64,000 nucleotides of DNA from Sphingomonas sp. CCH21-G11 (GCF_001555965.1 NZ_LSHX01000056.1:94122-158121); one strand, 5' to 3'; shown: positions 1-10,305, counted from the first letter of the stretch. Program-made: numbers and translations. The notes: a model not told the origin generated them from the letters alone.

Positions 1-383
1 AGTGGCCGCACGAGCGCGAGGAAACCGGTCGGGTAGCAGCCCGGATTGCTGACCCGCGTCGCGGCAGCGATCGCCTGCGCCTGGGCGGGCTCAAGCTCGG
101 CGAAGCCGTAGGTCCATCCTTCCGCGATCCGGTGGGCGCTCGACGCGTCGATCACCCGCGTGCGCGGATTGGCGATCAGACCGACCGCCTCGCGCGCGGC
201 GTCGTCGGGAAGGCAGAGAATGACGATGTCGGCGTCGTTCAGCGCCTCCGACCGCGCGGCAGCATCCTTGCGGCGCGCGTCGTCCAGGGTGACGACGTCG
301 ATCTCGGCACGCTCGGCCAGCCGCTCGCGGATTTCGAGGCCAGTCGTGCCGACCGCCCCATCGATGAACACCGTCGTCGTCAT
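1..383 (-). CDS. argC: N-acetyl-gamma-glutamyl-phosphate reductase (partial, N-terminal part)
   Basis: The gene runs off the left edge of the window; the first ~127 residues are present. It reduces N-acetylglutamyl phosphate to the semialdehyde with NADPH in arginine biosynthesis (cytoplasm). The N-terminus [18 protein letters not shown] is a nucleotide-binding start of the shorter ArgC type, and the active-site cysteine is visible in [10 protein letters not shown] close to the window edge. The ATG overlaps the stop of the upstream C40-like gene (ATGA), so the two are probably cotranscribed. Confidence 0.93.
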   Translation of the reverse strand, partial: MTTTVFIDGAVGTTGLEIRERLAERAEIDVVTLDDARRKDAAARSEALNDADIVILCLPDDAAREAVGLIANPRTRVIDASSAHRIAEGWTYGFAELEPAQAQAIAAATRVSNPGCYPTGFLALVRP

Positions 384-1096
384 GCCACTCGCCGCCAGAT
401 GCGGTCCGCGTCCGCCGGCCCGACAGTCGCCAGGTCGAGACGGATGACGCCCCGAACCGGGTCCGCGCAGATCAGGGTCGTGGACGTCTCCAGGACGCCG
501 ACGCGGTCGCCTGCGAAACACAGGTCGCCCGGTTCGGGCTCACCCGCCACCGCCACGCCGAGTTCCCGCTGCAGGTCGACGAAGCGCGGGGCCGGAACCC
601 CTGCGTCGCGCAGCACGGCAAAGACAAGCCCGCCGCCATCCATTCCCGCTGACGATCGTCCGCCCGCGCGATACGGGATACCGACGAAGCCGGCCGCGAT
701 TTCCGCAATCGTCGCCGGTTCGGGGGATGCGCGGTGCGTTATCCGGTCATCGGCACCGACGCCGCCGAGCACGCTCGCATCGACATAACCCACGGTTCCA
801 TCGATCGGCGATTGTCCCCACGCGCGGTGCGCGGCGATTTCCAGCACGTCAAAGGCTTCGCCGGGCAGGATTTCGGACAGGATCTCGCTGTCGCCGCGCA
901 CGTCGGCACGAACCTCGCCGCGCGTCATCACCACCCGACGAATCGGCTGGGCATAGCTCGGCACGAACACGCGTCCTGCAAAATCGATATGGGCCAGGTC
1001 GCCGCGAACGGCGTCGATCCGACGATCGATGGCGACCGAATGCTGGCTAAGCGCGAACCGGTTCGGCGTTGGTGCGATGGGCCGGGGGGTCGGCAA
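380..1096 (-). CDS. NlpC/P60 (C40) peptidase-like protein lacking catalytic residues
   Basis: About 238 residues if read from a TTG at 1096. An N-terminal SH3-like segment ([20 protein letters not shown], then [10 protein letters not shown]) is followed by an NlpC/P60-like domain ([16 protein letters not shown], then [16 protein letters not shown]). In active C40 cell-wall endopeptidases the middle of this domain reads DCSG and is followed by a conserved histidine in a HVG/HVA context. Here the cysteine position is glycine (MDGGGLV) and the histidine position is arginine (DRVGVL), so hydrolysis is unlikely. No ATG lies near the expected start. The open frame continues upstream into the MarR gene, so the TTG start is a guess. 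The stop overlaps the argC ATG. It is probably a pseudoenzyme or a decaying gene; the family call is moderately sure. Confidence 0.7.
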   Translation of the reverse strand: MPTPRPIAPTPNRFALSQHSVAIDRRIDAVRGDLAHIDFAGRVFVPSYAQPIRRVVMTRGEVRADVRGDSEILSEILPGEAFDVLEIAAHRAWGQSPIDGTVGYVDASVLGGVGADDRITHRASPEPATIAEIAAGFVGIPYRAGGRSSAGMDGGGLVFAVLRDAGVPAPRFVDLQRELGVAVAGEPEPGDLCFAGDRVGVLETSTTLICADPVRGVIRLDLATVGPADADRIWRRVA

Positions 1097-1411
1097 ATCG
1101 TTTGCCGACAAGGAACTGCCCGAATTCTGCAAGAAAATCTGCCCCCTCATCCGTTCGCGCGACGAAGATGTTTCGTTTGTCGCGTTCGTCACGCTGGCGG
1201 CGCAGATAGCCCAGCCCCCCAGGCGGTTCAAGGCGCGCGTCACCACGGGCTTCGATACATTCAGTGCGCTGGCGAGTCCACGCACGGTATGTGGGCCCGG
1301 GTCGAGATAGACGAGCAACAGCAGGGCCATTTGTCGATTGGTGAGGTCGGGTTCACCCGAGCGCACATATTCGACCAACGCCAATTTCCATGACGACAGA
1401 GGCTTGGGCAT
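1047..1411 (-). pseudogene. MarR-family transcriptional regulator, frameshifted
   Basis: The protein starts MPKPLSSWKLALVEYVRSG at 1411 and contains a winged helix-turn-helix (TVRGLASALNVSKPVVTRAL). The reading frame breaks at a six-base C run on the plus strand (1215-1220). One extra base there would restore LGGLGYLRRQRDERDKRN, the usual recognition-wing sequence, and continue to the stop at 1047 for a total of about 121 residues. As written, the frame instead runs through into the C40-like gene and would make a MarR-peptidase fusion. The break could be a sequencing error, a true inactivation, or slippage on the G run. It is first in a probable MarR / C40-like / argC operon, and divergent from secG. 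Confidence 0.7.
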
Positions 1412-1549
1412 CAACGCATTCACATCAGGTTCCAACTCGTCTTGGGATAGGTGCGGCTTTCCACGCGAGATGAACGCCGAACCGACAGGCAAGTTTCCGC
1501 GCGCAGCCGAAATGTTACGGTCGCCGTCGCGCGGGGTGATCGCCGCAGG

Positions 1550-1578
1550 TTGATCGTGGCAGGCACACCGCCTATGTC
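1550..1578 (+). promoter_or_regulatory. Predicted promoter of secG
   Basis: TTGATC (1550-1555), a 17-base spacer and TATGTC (1573-1578) sit 37 bases before the secG ATG, in the gap between the divergent MarR gene and secG. This is a plausible sigma-70 promoter from sequence alone. Confidence 0.4.
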
Positions 1579-1615
1579 GCCGCCGACACTTCCCCGAAAC
1601 GATTGATCCAACGCC

Positions 1616-2008
1616 ATGCTGTTCACTTTCCTGCTCGTCGTTCACGCCATCATCGCCGCCATGCTGGTGACGGTGATCCTGATGCAGCGGTCGGAGGGCG
1701 GCGGGCTGACCTCGGGCGGCAGCCCGTCGGGACTGATGTCGGCGCGCGGTGCCGCCGATTTCCTGACGCGCGCGACGTCGATCCTGGCCGGACTGTTCAT
1801 CGCGATGAGCATCGTGCTGGCGGTGGTTGCGGCGACGCGCGGCAGCGACCGGATCGACACCAGCCTGGCTCGCGACCCCGCCGCCACCGCGCCAGCCACG
1901 CCGCCTGCGGCCGCGCGCCCTGGTGCCGATGACCCGCTGGGCGAGGCGGCGGCGAACATCGTCGCCGCCCAGAACGGCACCGACGACGCAGTTCCCGTCG
2001 TCCAGTAA
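1616..2008 (+). CDS. secG: Preprotein translocase subunit SecG
   Basis: 130 residues. SecG is the small inner-membrane partner of SecY and SecE and assists SecA-driven export. The sequence shows two membrane segments (about 3-22 and 55-73) joined by the family loop with MQRSEGGGL and a Gly/Ser-rich stretch, followed by an Ala/Pro-rich cytosolic tail. The tail is longer than in E. coli SecG, as is common in alphaproteobacteria. It stands 83 bases before pyrG on the same strand, so cotranscription is possible. Confidence 0.92.
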   Translation: MLFTFLLVVHAIIAAMLVTVILMQRSEGGGLTSGGSPSGLMSARGAADFLTRATSILAGLFIAMSIVLAVVAATRGSDRIDTSLARDPAATAPATPPAAARPGADDPLGEAAANIVAAQNGTDDAVPVVQ

Positions 2009-2091
2009 ACCCGTTCCGACCGATTTTTTTCGCGGCGCGCGGATTCGCGCGCTTGCGCGATGTTGCTCTCAAGGATTACGCCGTTATTCCC

Positions 2092-3723
2092 ATGGCGCGG
2101 TATATTTTCATCACCGGCGGCGTGGTGTCGTCACTTGGCAAGGGATTGATGGCGGCGAGCCTCGCGGCGCTGCTCCAGGCGCGCGGCTATCGCGTTCGCA
2201 TCCGGAAATTCGACCCCTATCTGAACGTCGATCCGGGCACGATGTCGCCCTATCAGCATGGCGAGGTCTACGTCACCGATGACGGGGCCGAGACCGACCT
2301 CGACCTGGGCCATTACGAGCGGTTCACCGGCGTGTCGGCGCGACAGTCCGACAATGTGACCTCGGGCCGCATCTACAGCCAGATCATCGCGCGCGAGCGG
2401 CGCGGCGACTATCTGGGCGCAACGGTTCAGGTCATTCCCCACGTCACCGACGCGATCAAGGCGTTTGCGCAGGCGGAAACGGACGATCTGGATTTCGTGC
2501 TGTGCGAAATCGGCGGGACGGTGGGCGACATCGAGTCGCTGCCGTTCATCGAGGCGATCCGCCAGTTGAAGAACGAACTGGGCCGTGGCCAGTCGATCAG
2601 CATCCACGTCACGCTGGTGCCCTATATCTCGGCTGCGGGCGAGCTGAAGACCAAGCCCACCCAGCATTCGGTGCGCGAGCTCGCCGCGCTCGGCGTCCAG
2701 CCCGAAGTGCTGGTCTGCCGGTGCGAACGTCCGTTGCCCGATGGCGAGCGCGCCAAGATCGCGCTGTTCTGCAACGTGCCCAAGGAAGCGGTGATCCCCG
2801 CGCTCGATGCCCGCAGCATCTATGCCGTGCCGCTGCAATATCATGCCGAGGGGCTGGACCGGGAGGTGCTGCGCGCGTTCGGCATGCCGGCGGAAAGCGC
2901 GCCCGAGCTGAGCCGATGGCGCGAAATCGTCGATCGCCTGTCGAATCCCGAAGGCGAGGTGACGATCGGTGTCGTCGGCAAATATGTCGGGCTACCCGAT
3001 GCGTACAAGTCGCTGCACGAGGCGCTGGTCCATGGCGGCATTGCCAACCGGGTGAAGGTCAATGTCCGCTGGCTCGACGCCGAACTGTTCGAGCGCGATG
3101 CCGATGAGGTGGCGGCGCATCTCGAGCCGATGCACGGCATCCTCGTCCCCGGCGGCTTTGGCGAGCGCGGATCGGAGGGCAAGATCGCCAGCGTCCGGTT
3201 CGCCCGCGAGCGGGAGGTTCCGTTCTTTGGCATCTGCCTCGGGATGCAGATGGCGTGTATCCAGGCCGCACGCGATCAGGGGGTTGCGGGTGCCTCCACC
3301 ACCGAATTCGGCGCGACCGAAGCGCCGGTGGTCGGGCTGATCACCGAATGGATGAGCGCCAAGGGACTGGAAAAGCGCGATGCCGGCGGCGATCTGGGCG
3401 GCACGATGCGGCTGGGGGCCTATCCCGCCAAGCTTGCGGGGAACAGCGTCGTCGCCTCAATCTATCGGGAGACCGACATCAGCGAGCGCCATCGCCACCG
3501 CTACGAGGTCAACACCCATTATCGTGACGTGCTCGAACGCGACGGGCTGGTCTTTTCCGGCATGTCGCCCGACGGCGCGCTGCCCGAAATCGTCGAGCGG
3601 CCCGATCATCCCTGGTTCGTCGGCGTGCAGTTCCACCCCGAGCTCAAGTCGCGCCCCTTCGAGCCGCATCCGCTGTTCGCAAGCTTCATCGAAGCGGCGG
3701 TGCGCCAGTCGCGACTGGTGTGA
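2092..3723 (+). CDS. pyrG: CTP synthase (glutamine-hydrolysing)
   Basis: 543 residues, the usual length. It makes CTP from UTP, ATP and glutamine in the cytoplasm. The N-terminal amidoligase domain begins [18 protein letters not shown], with the UTP/ATP-binding region [20 protein letters not shown]. The C-terminal class I glutamine amidotransferase carries the nucleophile in [11 protein letters not shown] and the His-Glu pair in [11 protein letters not shown]. An in-frame ATG lies 39 bases upstream, but MARYIF is the conserved family start. Confidence 0.97.
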   Translation: MARYIFITGGVVSSLGKGLMAASLAALLQARGYRVRIRKFDPYLNVDPGTMSPYQHGEVYVTDDGAETDLDLGHYERFTGVSARQSDNVTSGRIYSQIIARERRGDYLGATVQVIPHVTDAIKAFAQAETDDLDFVLCEIGGTVGDIESLPFIEAIRQLKNELGRGQSISIHVTLVPYISAAGELKTKPTQHSVRELAALGVQPEVLVCRCERPLPDGERAKIALFCNVPKEAVIPALDARSIYAVPLQYHAEGLDREVLRAFGMPAESAPELSRWREIVDRLSNPEGEVTIGVVGKYVGLPDAYKSLHEALVHGGIANRVKVNVRWLDAELFERDADEVAAHLEPMHGILVPGGFGERGSEGKIASVRFAREREVPFFGICLGMQMACIQAARDQGVAGASTTEFGATEAPVVGLITEWMSAKGLEKRDAGGDLGGTMRLGAYPAKLAGNSVVASIYRETDISERHRHRYEVNTHYRDVLERDGLVFSGMSPDGALPEIVERPDHPWFVGVQFHPELKSRPFEPHPLFASFIEAAVRQSRLV

Positions 3724-3769
3724 TTGCAGGCGGACTGCCACGCCTGCATCCGATCGGCGGTCATGATGC

Positions 3770-3800
3770 AAAAAGCGCCCGAGCCTGAGGCCCGGGCGCT
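3770..3800 (-). terminator. Rho-independent terminator of the hsp20 gene
   Basis: The arms AGCGCCCG and CGGGCGCT form an 8-bp stem with an inner GCC/GGC extension. On the minus strand the stem is followed directly by a run of T (TTTTT). It lies about 50 bases after the hsp20 stop and just beyond pyrG on the other strand, where it may also serve weakly. Confidence 0.75.
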
Positions 3801-3852
3801 CCTGCCGCGGCATCCAAGGGAGAAAGACGCCGCCAGGTCGTGGCGATCGCGG

Positions 3853-4317
3853 TCAGGCCGCGTCGCGATGCTCGATCGGGGCCGCCGGGGTCGAGGTGGC
3901 GACCGGAATCTTCTTGGGCTTCATCGCTTCGGGCACTTCGCGCACCAGGTCGACGATCAACAGACCGTCGCTGAGGTTCGCAGCCTCGACGCGAATGAAA
4001 TCGGCGAGCTCGAAGCGCCGCTCAAAGCTGCGGTTGGCGATGCCGAGATGCAGGAACTGGCCCGCCTCCGTATTCCGTTCATCGCTCTTCTTGCCCGTGA
4101 TGAGCAGCAGGTTCTGCTGCGCAGTAATGTCGATCTCGTCCGCCTTGAACCCGGCGACCGCCAGCGTGATCCGGTAACGGTCCTCCGCCAGCCGCTCGAG
4201 GTTGAAGGGCGGGTAGTTTTCGTTCGACGCCTGGCGCGCGCTCGCTTCCAGCATGTCGAACAGCCGGTCGAAGCCGATGGCCGAACGGCGATAGGGGGTG
4301 AAATCCAGCTGACGCAT
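3853..4317 (-). CDS. Small heat-shock protein, Hsp20/alpha-crystallin family (IbpA-like)
   Basis: About 154 residues. Small heat-shock proteins are ATP-independent chaperones that hold unfolding proteins in the cytoplasm. The start MRQLDFTPYRRSAIGFDRLF is typical of the bacterial IbpA group. The alpha-crystallin domain (about residues 35-130) contains NYPPFNLERL, the ITLAVAGFKADEIDI strand and NRSFERRFELAD. The ATG at 4317 is preferred over one at 4332, because GGAGG (4326-4330 on the plus strand) sits 8 bases before it; that upstream ATG overlaps the ribosome-binding site itself. A sigma-32-type promoter and a ROSE-like leader precede it, and a terminator follows. It is a monocistronic heat-shock gene. 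Confidence 0.93.
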   Translation of the reverse strand: MRQLDFTPYRRSAIGFDRLFDMLEASARQASNENYPPFNLERLAEDRYRITLAVAGFKADEIDITAQQNLLLITGKKSDERNTEAGQFLHLGIANRSFERRFELADFIRVEAANLSDGLLIVDLVREVPEAMKPKKIPVATSTPAAPIEHRDAA

Positions 4318-4405
4318 CTTCAAATCCTCCATTGAGCAACATGAACGTCACACGGTGTCCGCGACGGCGCGACACCGTAAATGCGATCCCGATCGGCGAT
4401 CGCAT
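4311..4405 (-). promoter_or_regulatory. ROSE-type RNA thermometer in the hsp20 5' leader
   Basis: The leader folds by eye into three hairpins. The first is GCGATC/GATCGC; the second is ACGGTGTC/GACACCGT with an 11-base loop. The last (4311-4349) has GACG pairing with CGUC inside the coding start, UUCA with UGAA, and UUGCUC with GAGGAU across an AAUG loop. That inner helix puts the UUGCU motif opposite the Shine-Dalgarno GGAGG with a G.G mismatch, which is the hallmark of ROSE thermometers known from alphaproteobacterial small heat-shock genes. The start codon lies in the same hairpin. Melting at high temperature would open the ribosome-binding site. Confidence 0.8.
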
Positions 4406-4412
4406 GACTGAA

Positions 4413-4440
4413 ATTTGGGATTGATTTCGCGGGTTTCAAG
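4413..4440 (-). promoter_or_regulatory. Heat-shock (RpoH/sigma-32) promoter of hsp20
   Basis: On the minus strand CTTGAAA (4434-4440) is followed after 14 bases by CCCAAAT (4413-4419). This fits the sigma-32 pattern CTTGAAA-N13/14-CCCATNT closely. Transcription would start near 4405 and give a leader of about 90 bases that holds the ROSE-like hairpins. Confidence 0.72.
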
Positions 4441-4799
4441 GGCGGGGTCAGCCCATGTGACGCACAAACGCCCGGGCTGTTTCCAACCCGGGCGCCTGCG
4501 TGACGACTGCGCGTCAGCCCCCTTGATTGGCTCCGCTCCGCACATCCGTGTCGTACACAGACGGGATCAGAAGCCTCCCCGAACCACGGCCATTGCCGAC
4601 GTTTCGTGGGGCTTTGCTATGCGCAGTTTACCGGCTTGTCACCGGAAATGCGCGCCCGCCGGGGCGAAAGCTTTCATCCTGTGTTCATTCGGCAACAGCA
4701 TGGATTGCGCGGCTTCGTCCATCCACCTAAAGCATCGCCCGGCCCGCCGCTGGCCCAGCTTTCATCGCATTCGATTGCACCGACGGAGTTCCGGACCCG
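4441..4799. other. Gene-free gap between hsp20 promoter and lolC
   Basis: I see no convincing protein gene here. The stretch has several inverted repeats: CGCCCGGG/CCCGGGCG (4469-4494), an ATCCGTGT/ACACAGACGGGAT pairing around 4541-4566, and a longer imperfect stem around 4571-4614 (AAGCCTCCCC ... TGGGGCTTT). It should also contain the lolC promoter. A small structured RNA is possible, but it matches none I recognise. Confidence 0.4.
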
Positions 4800-6042
4800 A
4801 TGTTCCTGTCGCGATATGAACGGATGATCGCGCGGCGCTATCTCCTGCCCGGACGTGGCGAAGCCTTCATCTTTCTGGTCGCGTCGATCAGCCTGGCCGC
4901 GGTCATGCTGGGTGTCGCCGCGCTCGTCGTCGTGATGAGCGTGATGAACGGCTTTCGCGCCGAATTGTTCGACAAGATCGTCGGCCTCAACGGCCACGCG
5001 ATCGTCAACGGCTATGGTGGCCAGCTGCGCGACTGGCGCGACATCGTCGCTCAGGCGCGCGCAACGCCGGGCGTGACGTCGGCGACCCCGCTCATCGAGC
5101 AGCCGCTGATGGCCTCGTTCGACGGCCGGGTCGAAGCCGTGCTGGTTCGCGGCATGCGGGTCGAGGATATTCGCGGCAACGCGACCATCGCCTCCAACAT
5201 CATCCAGGGTTCGCTCGACAGCCTGCGTCCGGGCAGCGGCAACATCGCGATCGGCTCGCGCCTGGCGCGCCAGCTCGGGGCGACGTTGGGGACACAGATT
5301 GCACTGATCAGTCCACAGGGCCCCTCCACGCCGTTCGGGACGGTGCCGCGCATCGTGTCCTATCGCATCGGCGCGATCTTCGAGGTCGGCGTGTACGACT
5401 ATGACAAGGCGTTCATCGTCATGCCGCTGGCCGATGCCCAGACGCTGCTGCTGATGGGCGACAGCGTCGGCATGGTCGAGATCGACACGGCCGATGCCGA
5501 CCGGATCGAGGGCATTCTGGCGCCGCTCGCGCCAAAGATCGGTGCGCAGGGCCAGCTGACCGACTGGCGCCAGCTCAACGCCAGCCTGTTCGAGGCGCTG
5601 TCGGTTGACCGTATCGTCAGCATGACGGTGCTGTCGCTGATCATCTTGGTCGCGGTGTTCAACATCCTGTCGTCGCTGATCATGCTGGTGCGCGCGAAGA
5701 CTCGCGACATCGCCATCCTGCGCACCATGGGCGCGAGCCGCAGCAGCCTGGTCCGCATCTTCGTCACCGTCGGAACGACCATCGGCGCGCTGGGGATCGT
5801 CGCCGGGCTCGTCCTCGGCTTCGTGATCCTGACGTTTCGCCAGCAGGTGGTGAGCGTGATCGGGCTGGTGACGGGCCAGCAGGTGTGGAACCCCGAAATG
5901 CGCTTCCTGACCGAGCTGCCTGCACGTACCGACCCCTATGAGGTGATCGGCATCGTGGTGATGGCCTTCGTCTTCTCGCTGCTCGCCACGCTCTATCCGG
6001 CGTTCAAGGCGGCGAGCACCGATCCGGTGCAGGTGCTGCGCT

Positions 6043-6050
<8 letters not shown>
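4800..6050 (+). CDS. lolC: Lipoprotein-releasing ABC transporter permease (LolC/LolE family)
   Basis: 416 residues. It is the inner-membrane permease of the Lol system, which extracts mature lipoproteins from the inner membrane for transfer to LolA. One N-terminal membrane segment (about 22-46, [20 protein letters not shown]) is followed by a large periplasmic domain and three C-terminal segments of an FtsX domain (from about residue 272). Family motifs are [11 protein letters not shown] after the first segment and [12 protein letters not shown] before the last two. Its 3' end overlaps lolD by 8 bases, so the two are translated together. Only one permease is seen, as in alphaproteobacteria that use a homodimer. 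Confidence 0.93.
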
Positions 6051-6723
<673 letters not shown>

Positions 6724-6807
6724 GCCGCGCGACCGGGGACCGGGTCATCCACAACTAAATCGCGGCGACGGCTTTTGGAATCGGCGTTGGCACCCTAGGC
6801 TGGCGTC

Positions 6808-9800
6808 ATGCCCCATTCCGGTTTCGTGCCGCTGCGCGTCTTTTCCTCCTACACCATGCTGGAGGGCGCGATCGAGCCCAAGGCGATCGCCAAGCAGGCG
6901 CGCGCGCTCGGCTTTCCTGCGGTCGCGCTGGTCGACCGCAACGGTCTCTATGCGGCCATGGCCTTTTCCGATGCGTGCAAGGCGGAGGGGGTTCAGCCGA
7001 TCACCGGCGTATTCCTCTCGATCATCCGGCCTGGCCATGAAGGCGAGTTCAAGCCGGTGCTCGACTGGCTGGCACTCTATGCGCAGGACGATGTCGGCTA
7101 TGCCAATCTCTGCGCGCTGGTGTCGATGGCGCATCTCGACCGCCCGGTCGAGCATCCGGCCTATGTGACGATCGACGCGCTCGCCGGGCGCACCGACGGG
7201 CTGATTGCGCTGACCGGGGCGGGCGAGGGCGCGCTGGCCCGGATGTTCGCCGACGGCCAGCATGACCATGCACGCCGCTATGCCGACCGGCTGGAAACGC
7301 TTTTCCCCGGACGCCTTTATATCGAGCTCGCGCGGCGCGGCGATGCAATGGAGCAGGCCGCCGAACCCGCGCTTGTCGATCTCGCCTATGATCGCAATCT
7401 GCCGCTGGTCGCGACCAACCCGTGCTGCTTCGCCGACAACGCGTTCCACGAGGCGCATGACGCGATGCTGTGCATCGCCGCTTCGACCTATGTCGCGTCC
7501 GAGGACCGCGCGCGCAGCTCGCCGGACGCGTGGATGAAATCCGCGCCGATGATGCGCGCGCTGTTCGGCGACCTGCCCGAGGCGATCGACATGACGCTGC
7601 ACATCGCGCAGCGCTGTGCGGCGGTCGCGCCGAAGCGCAGGCCGATCCTGCCCAGCCTGGCCGGCGACCGCGCCGGCGAGGCGCAGAAGCTGCGCGACGA
7701 TGCGCGCGAAGGGCTCGCCCGGCGGTTGGCCAAGATCGCGAGGGGCGAGGGCACCGACGCGGACGGCGCGTGGACCCAGGTCTATCGCGACCGGCTGGAG
7801 TTCGAGCTCGACGTCATCATCCAGATGGGCTTCCCCGGCTATTTCCTGATCGTCGCCGACTTCATCAAATGGGCGAAGGACAACGGGATTCCGGTCGGTC
7901 CGGGTCGCGGATCCGGCGCGGGGTCGGTCGTTGCCTGGTCGCTGACGATCACCGATCTCGACCCGATTCGGCTGGGGCTGCTGTTCGAACGTTTCCTCAA
8001 TCCCGAGCGCGTGTCGATGCCCGACTTCGACATCGATTTCTGCGAAACGCGACGCGGCGAGGTGATCCGCTACGTCCAGGAAAAATATGGCCGCGACCAG
8101 GTGGCGCAGATCATCACCTTCGGAAAGCTGAAGGCGCGCGCGGTGCTCAAGGACACCGGCCGCGTGCTTCAGATGAGCTATGGCCAGGTCGACCGGCTCG
8201 CCAAGCTGGTGCCCAACCACCCGACCGATCCGTGGACGCTGGAGCGCGCGCTGAACGGCGTGAGCGAACTGGCGCGCGAATATGCCAATGACGACCAGGT
8301 CCGCCACCTGTTCGACCTGGCGATGAAGCTGGAAGGGCTGCCGCGCCACAGCTCGACCCATGCAGCCGGCGTGGTGATCGGCGACCGACCGCTCGCCGAG
8401 CTCGTGCCGCTGTATCGCGACCCGCGTTCCGACATGCCCGTCACCCAGTTCGACATGAAATATGTCGAGGGCGCGGGGCTGGTGAAGTTCGACTTTCTGG
8501 GCCTCAAGACGCTGTCGGTGCTGCGCGAGGCGGTGGAGCTGCTGGCGGTGCGCGGCGTCGATGTCGATCTCGATGCGCTCGGCTGGGACGACCCCAGGGT
8601 CTACGAGCTGCTGCAGCGCGGCGATACGGTCGGGGTGTTCCAGCTCGAATCGGAAGGCATGCGGCGCACGCTGTCCGCAGTGCGCCCATCCAATTTCGGC
8701 GACATCATCGCGCTCGTCTCGCTCTATCGCCCGGGTCCGATGGACAACATCCCGACCTTCGGCCGGCGCAAGAACGGGCAGGAGGCGATCACCTATCCCC
8801 ACCCGCTGCTCGAGCCGATCCTGGCCGAGACCTATGGCATCTTCGTCTATCAGGAACAGGTGATGCAGGCCGCGCAGATCCTGGCGGGCTATTCGCTGGG
8901 CGGCGCCGACCTGCTGCGCCGCGCGATGGGCAAGAAGATCAAGGCGGAGATGGATGCGCAGCGCGCGACCTTCGTCGAGGGCTGCGCCGCGCATAACGAC
9001 ATCCCGGCGGCCAAGGCCAACGAGCTGTTCGACTTGATCGACAAGTTCGCCGGCTATGGCTTCAACAAGTCGCACGCGGCGGCCTACGCGCTGCTCGCCT
9101 ATCAGACGGCGTGGCTGAAGGCGCATCATCCGCACGAATTCTTTGCCGCGTCGATGAGCTTCGACATCCATCAGACCGACAAGCTCGCGATTTTCGTCGA
9201 CGACATGCGGCGGCTGGACATCGCCTGCCGCCCGCCCTGCGTGAACGCGAGTTCGGCGAGCTTCATGGTCGAAGACGAGGGAGGTACGCTGGCGGTGCGC
9301 TATGCGCTGGGCGCGCTCAAGGGGGTGGGCGAGCGTGCGATGGCGGAGCTGGTCGCGGAGCGCCGGACCAAGGGTCCCTTCCGCTCGATCGACGATTTTG
9401 CCGCGCGCGTCGATCCGCGCCTGCTCAACAAACGGCAGATCGAGACGCTGGCCGGCGCGGGCGCATTCGACGGGGTCGAGCCCAACCGCGCCGCGATCCA
9501 TGCGGGGGCGGAAACGATCCTGGCGGTCGCGCAGCGCACGCATGAAGGCCGGGTGAGCGGGCAGAGCGGGCTGTTCGGCGACGATCCGGTCGCCGAGGCC
9601 GCGATCCGTCTGCCCGCCGATGCGCACTGGTCGCTGACCGAACGCATCGCCGCCGAGCGCGAGGCGTTCGGGTTCTACTTCTCGGCGCACCCGCTCGACC
9701 GCTTCGCGCATCTCGCGCGCGTGCACGGTGCGCGCCCGATCGTCGCGCTCAACGATGTCGATGTGGCCGAGGGCGGGCGCACGGTCGCGAGCTTCGCGGC

Positions 9801-10305
9801 GCTGGTCGAGGATGTGCGCTGGCGTACCTCCGCGCGCGGCAAGCGATACATGATGGCGACGCTGTCCGATTCGTCGGGTCAGTGCATCGCGACCTGTTTC
9901 GACGAGCCGGTCGCCGCGATGCTTGAGGAAGCCGCGCGCGAAGGCGGCTGCGCGCTGGTCTCTGCCGAGCTCGACCGCCGCGCGGGCGAGGATAGCGTCC
10001 GGGTCACGGTCAAGCGCATCCAGCCGCTGGAGGGGCTTGCCAACAACACCCGCCTGTTGCTCGACGTGGCGGTCGATCATGCCGACGCCGTCGCCGCGCT
10101 CGCCGTTTTGCTTGGCGACCATACCGGCGGGCGCGGCGAGGTGCGGCTCCATGCCCCGATCGACGGCCCGGGCGAGGCGCAGGTCGTGCTCGGGCGAGGC
10201 TTCCTGCTCGACGGGGAACTTGCCGCGCGGATCGAGAAGCTGCAGGGTGTTCGATGGGCGGCGCTGAAGACCGCTGAGACCGCGCGGCTCGCCGCCGCCG
10301 GCTGA
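6808..10305 (+). CDS. dnaE: DNA polymerase III subunit alpha
   Basis: 1165 residues, the expected DnaE1 length. It is the replicative polymerase subunit. The N-terminal PHP domain begins FVPLRVFSSYTMLEGAIEPK. The palm has GPGRGSGAGSVVAW (about residue 365) and the catalytic aspartates in MPDFDIDFCETRRG (about 403-415). Later regions include YGFNKSHAAAYALLAYQT in the fingers and an OB-fold near the C-terminus. A TAGGCT box lies 6 bases before the ATG with no ribosome-binding site between, so the message may be leaderless. An acyl-CoA ligase gene follows after about 20 bases. Confidence 0.96.
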   Translation: MPHSGFVPLRVFSSYTMLEGAIEPKAIAKQARALGFPAVALVDRNGLYAAMAFSDACKAEGVQPITGVFLSIIRPGHEGEFKPVLDWLALYAQDDVGYANLCALVSMAHLDRPVEHPAYVTIDALAGRTDGLIALTGAGEGALARMFADGQHDHARRYADRLETLFPGRLYIELARRGDAMEQAAEPALVDLAYDRNLPLVATNPCCFADNAFHEAHDAMLCIAASTYVASEDRARSSPDAWMKSAPMMRALFGDLPEAIDMTLHIAQRCAAVAPKRRPILPSLAGDRAGEAQKLRDDAREGLARRLAKIARGEGTDADGAWTQVYRDRLEFELDVIIQMGFPGYFLIVADFIKWAKDNGIPVGPGRGSGAGSVVAWSLTITDLDPIRLGLLFERFLNPERVSMPDFDIDFCETRRGEVIRYVQEKYGRDQVAQIITFGKLKARAVLKDTGRVLQMSYGQVDRLAKLVPNHPTDPWTLERALNGVSELAREYANDDQVRHLFDLAMKLEGLPRHSSTHAAGVVIGDRPLAELVPLYRDPRSDMPVTQFDMKYVEGAGLVKFDFLGLKTLSVLREAVELLAVRGVDVDLDALGWDDPRVYELLQRGDTVGVFQLESEGMRRTLSAVRPSNFGDIIALVSLYRPGPMDNIPTFGRRKNGQEAITYPHPLLEPILAETYGIFVYQEQVMQAAQILAGYSLGGADLLRRAMGKKIKAEMDAQRATFVEGCAAHNDIPAAKANELFDLIDKFAGYGFNKSHAAAYALLAYQTAWLKAHHPHEFFAASMSFDIHQTDKLAIFVDDMRRLDIACRPPCVNASSASFMVEDEGGTLAVRYALGALKGVGERAMAELVAERRTKGPFRSIDDFAARVDPRLLNKRQIETLAGAGAFDGVEPNRAAIHAGAETILAVAQRTHEGRVSGQSGLFGDDPVAEAAIRLPADAHWSLTERIAAEREAFGFYFSAHPLDRFAHLARVHGARPIVALNDVDVAEGGRTVASFAALVEDVRWRTSARGKRYMMATLSDSSGQCIATCFDEPVAAMLEEAAREGGCALVSAELDRRAGEDSVRVTVKRIQPLEGLANNTRLLLDVAVDHADAVAALAVLLGDHTGGRGEVRLHAPIDGPGEAQVVLGRGFLLDGELAARIEKLQGVRWAALKTAETARLAAAG

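Noticed and set aside
380..1645. A single 421-residue MarR-peptidase fusion protein
   Set aside because: The fused frame loses the MarR wing and has a junk upstream extension; two genes with a frameshift explain it better.
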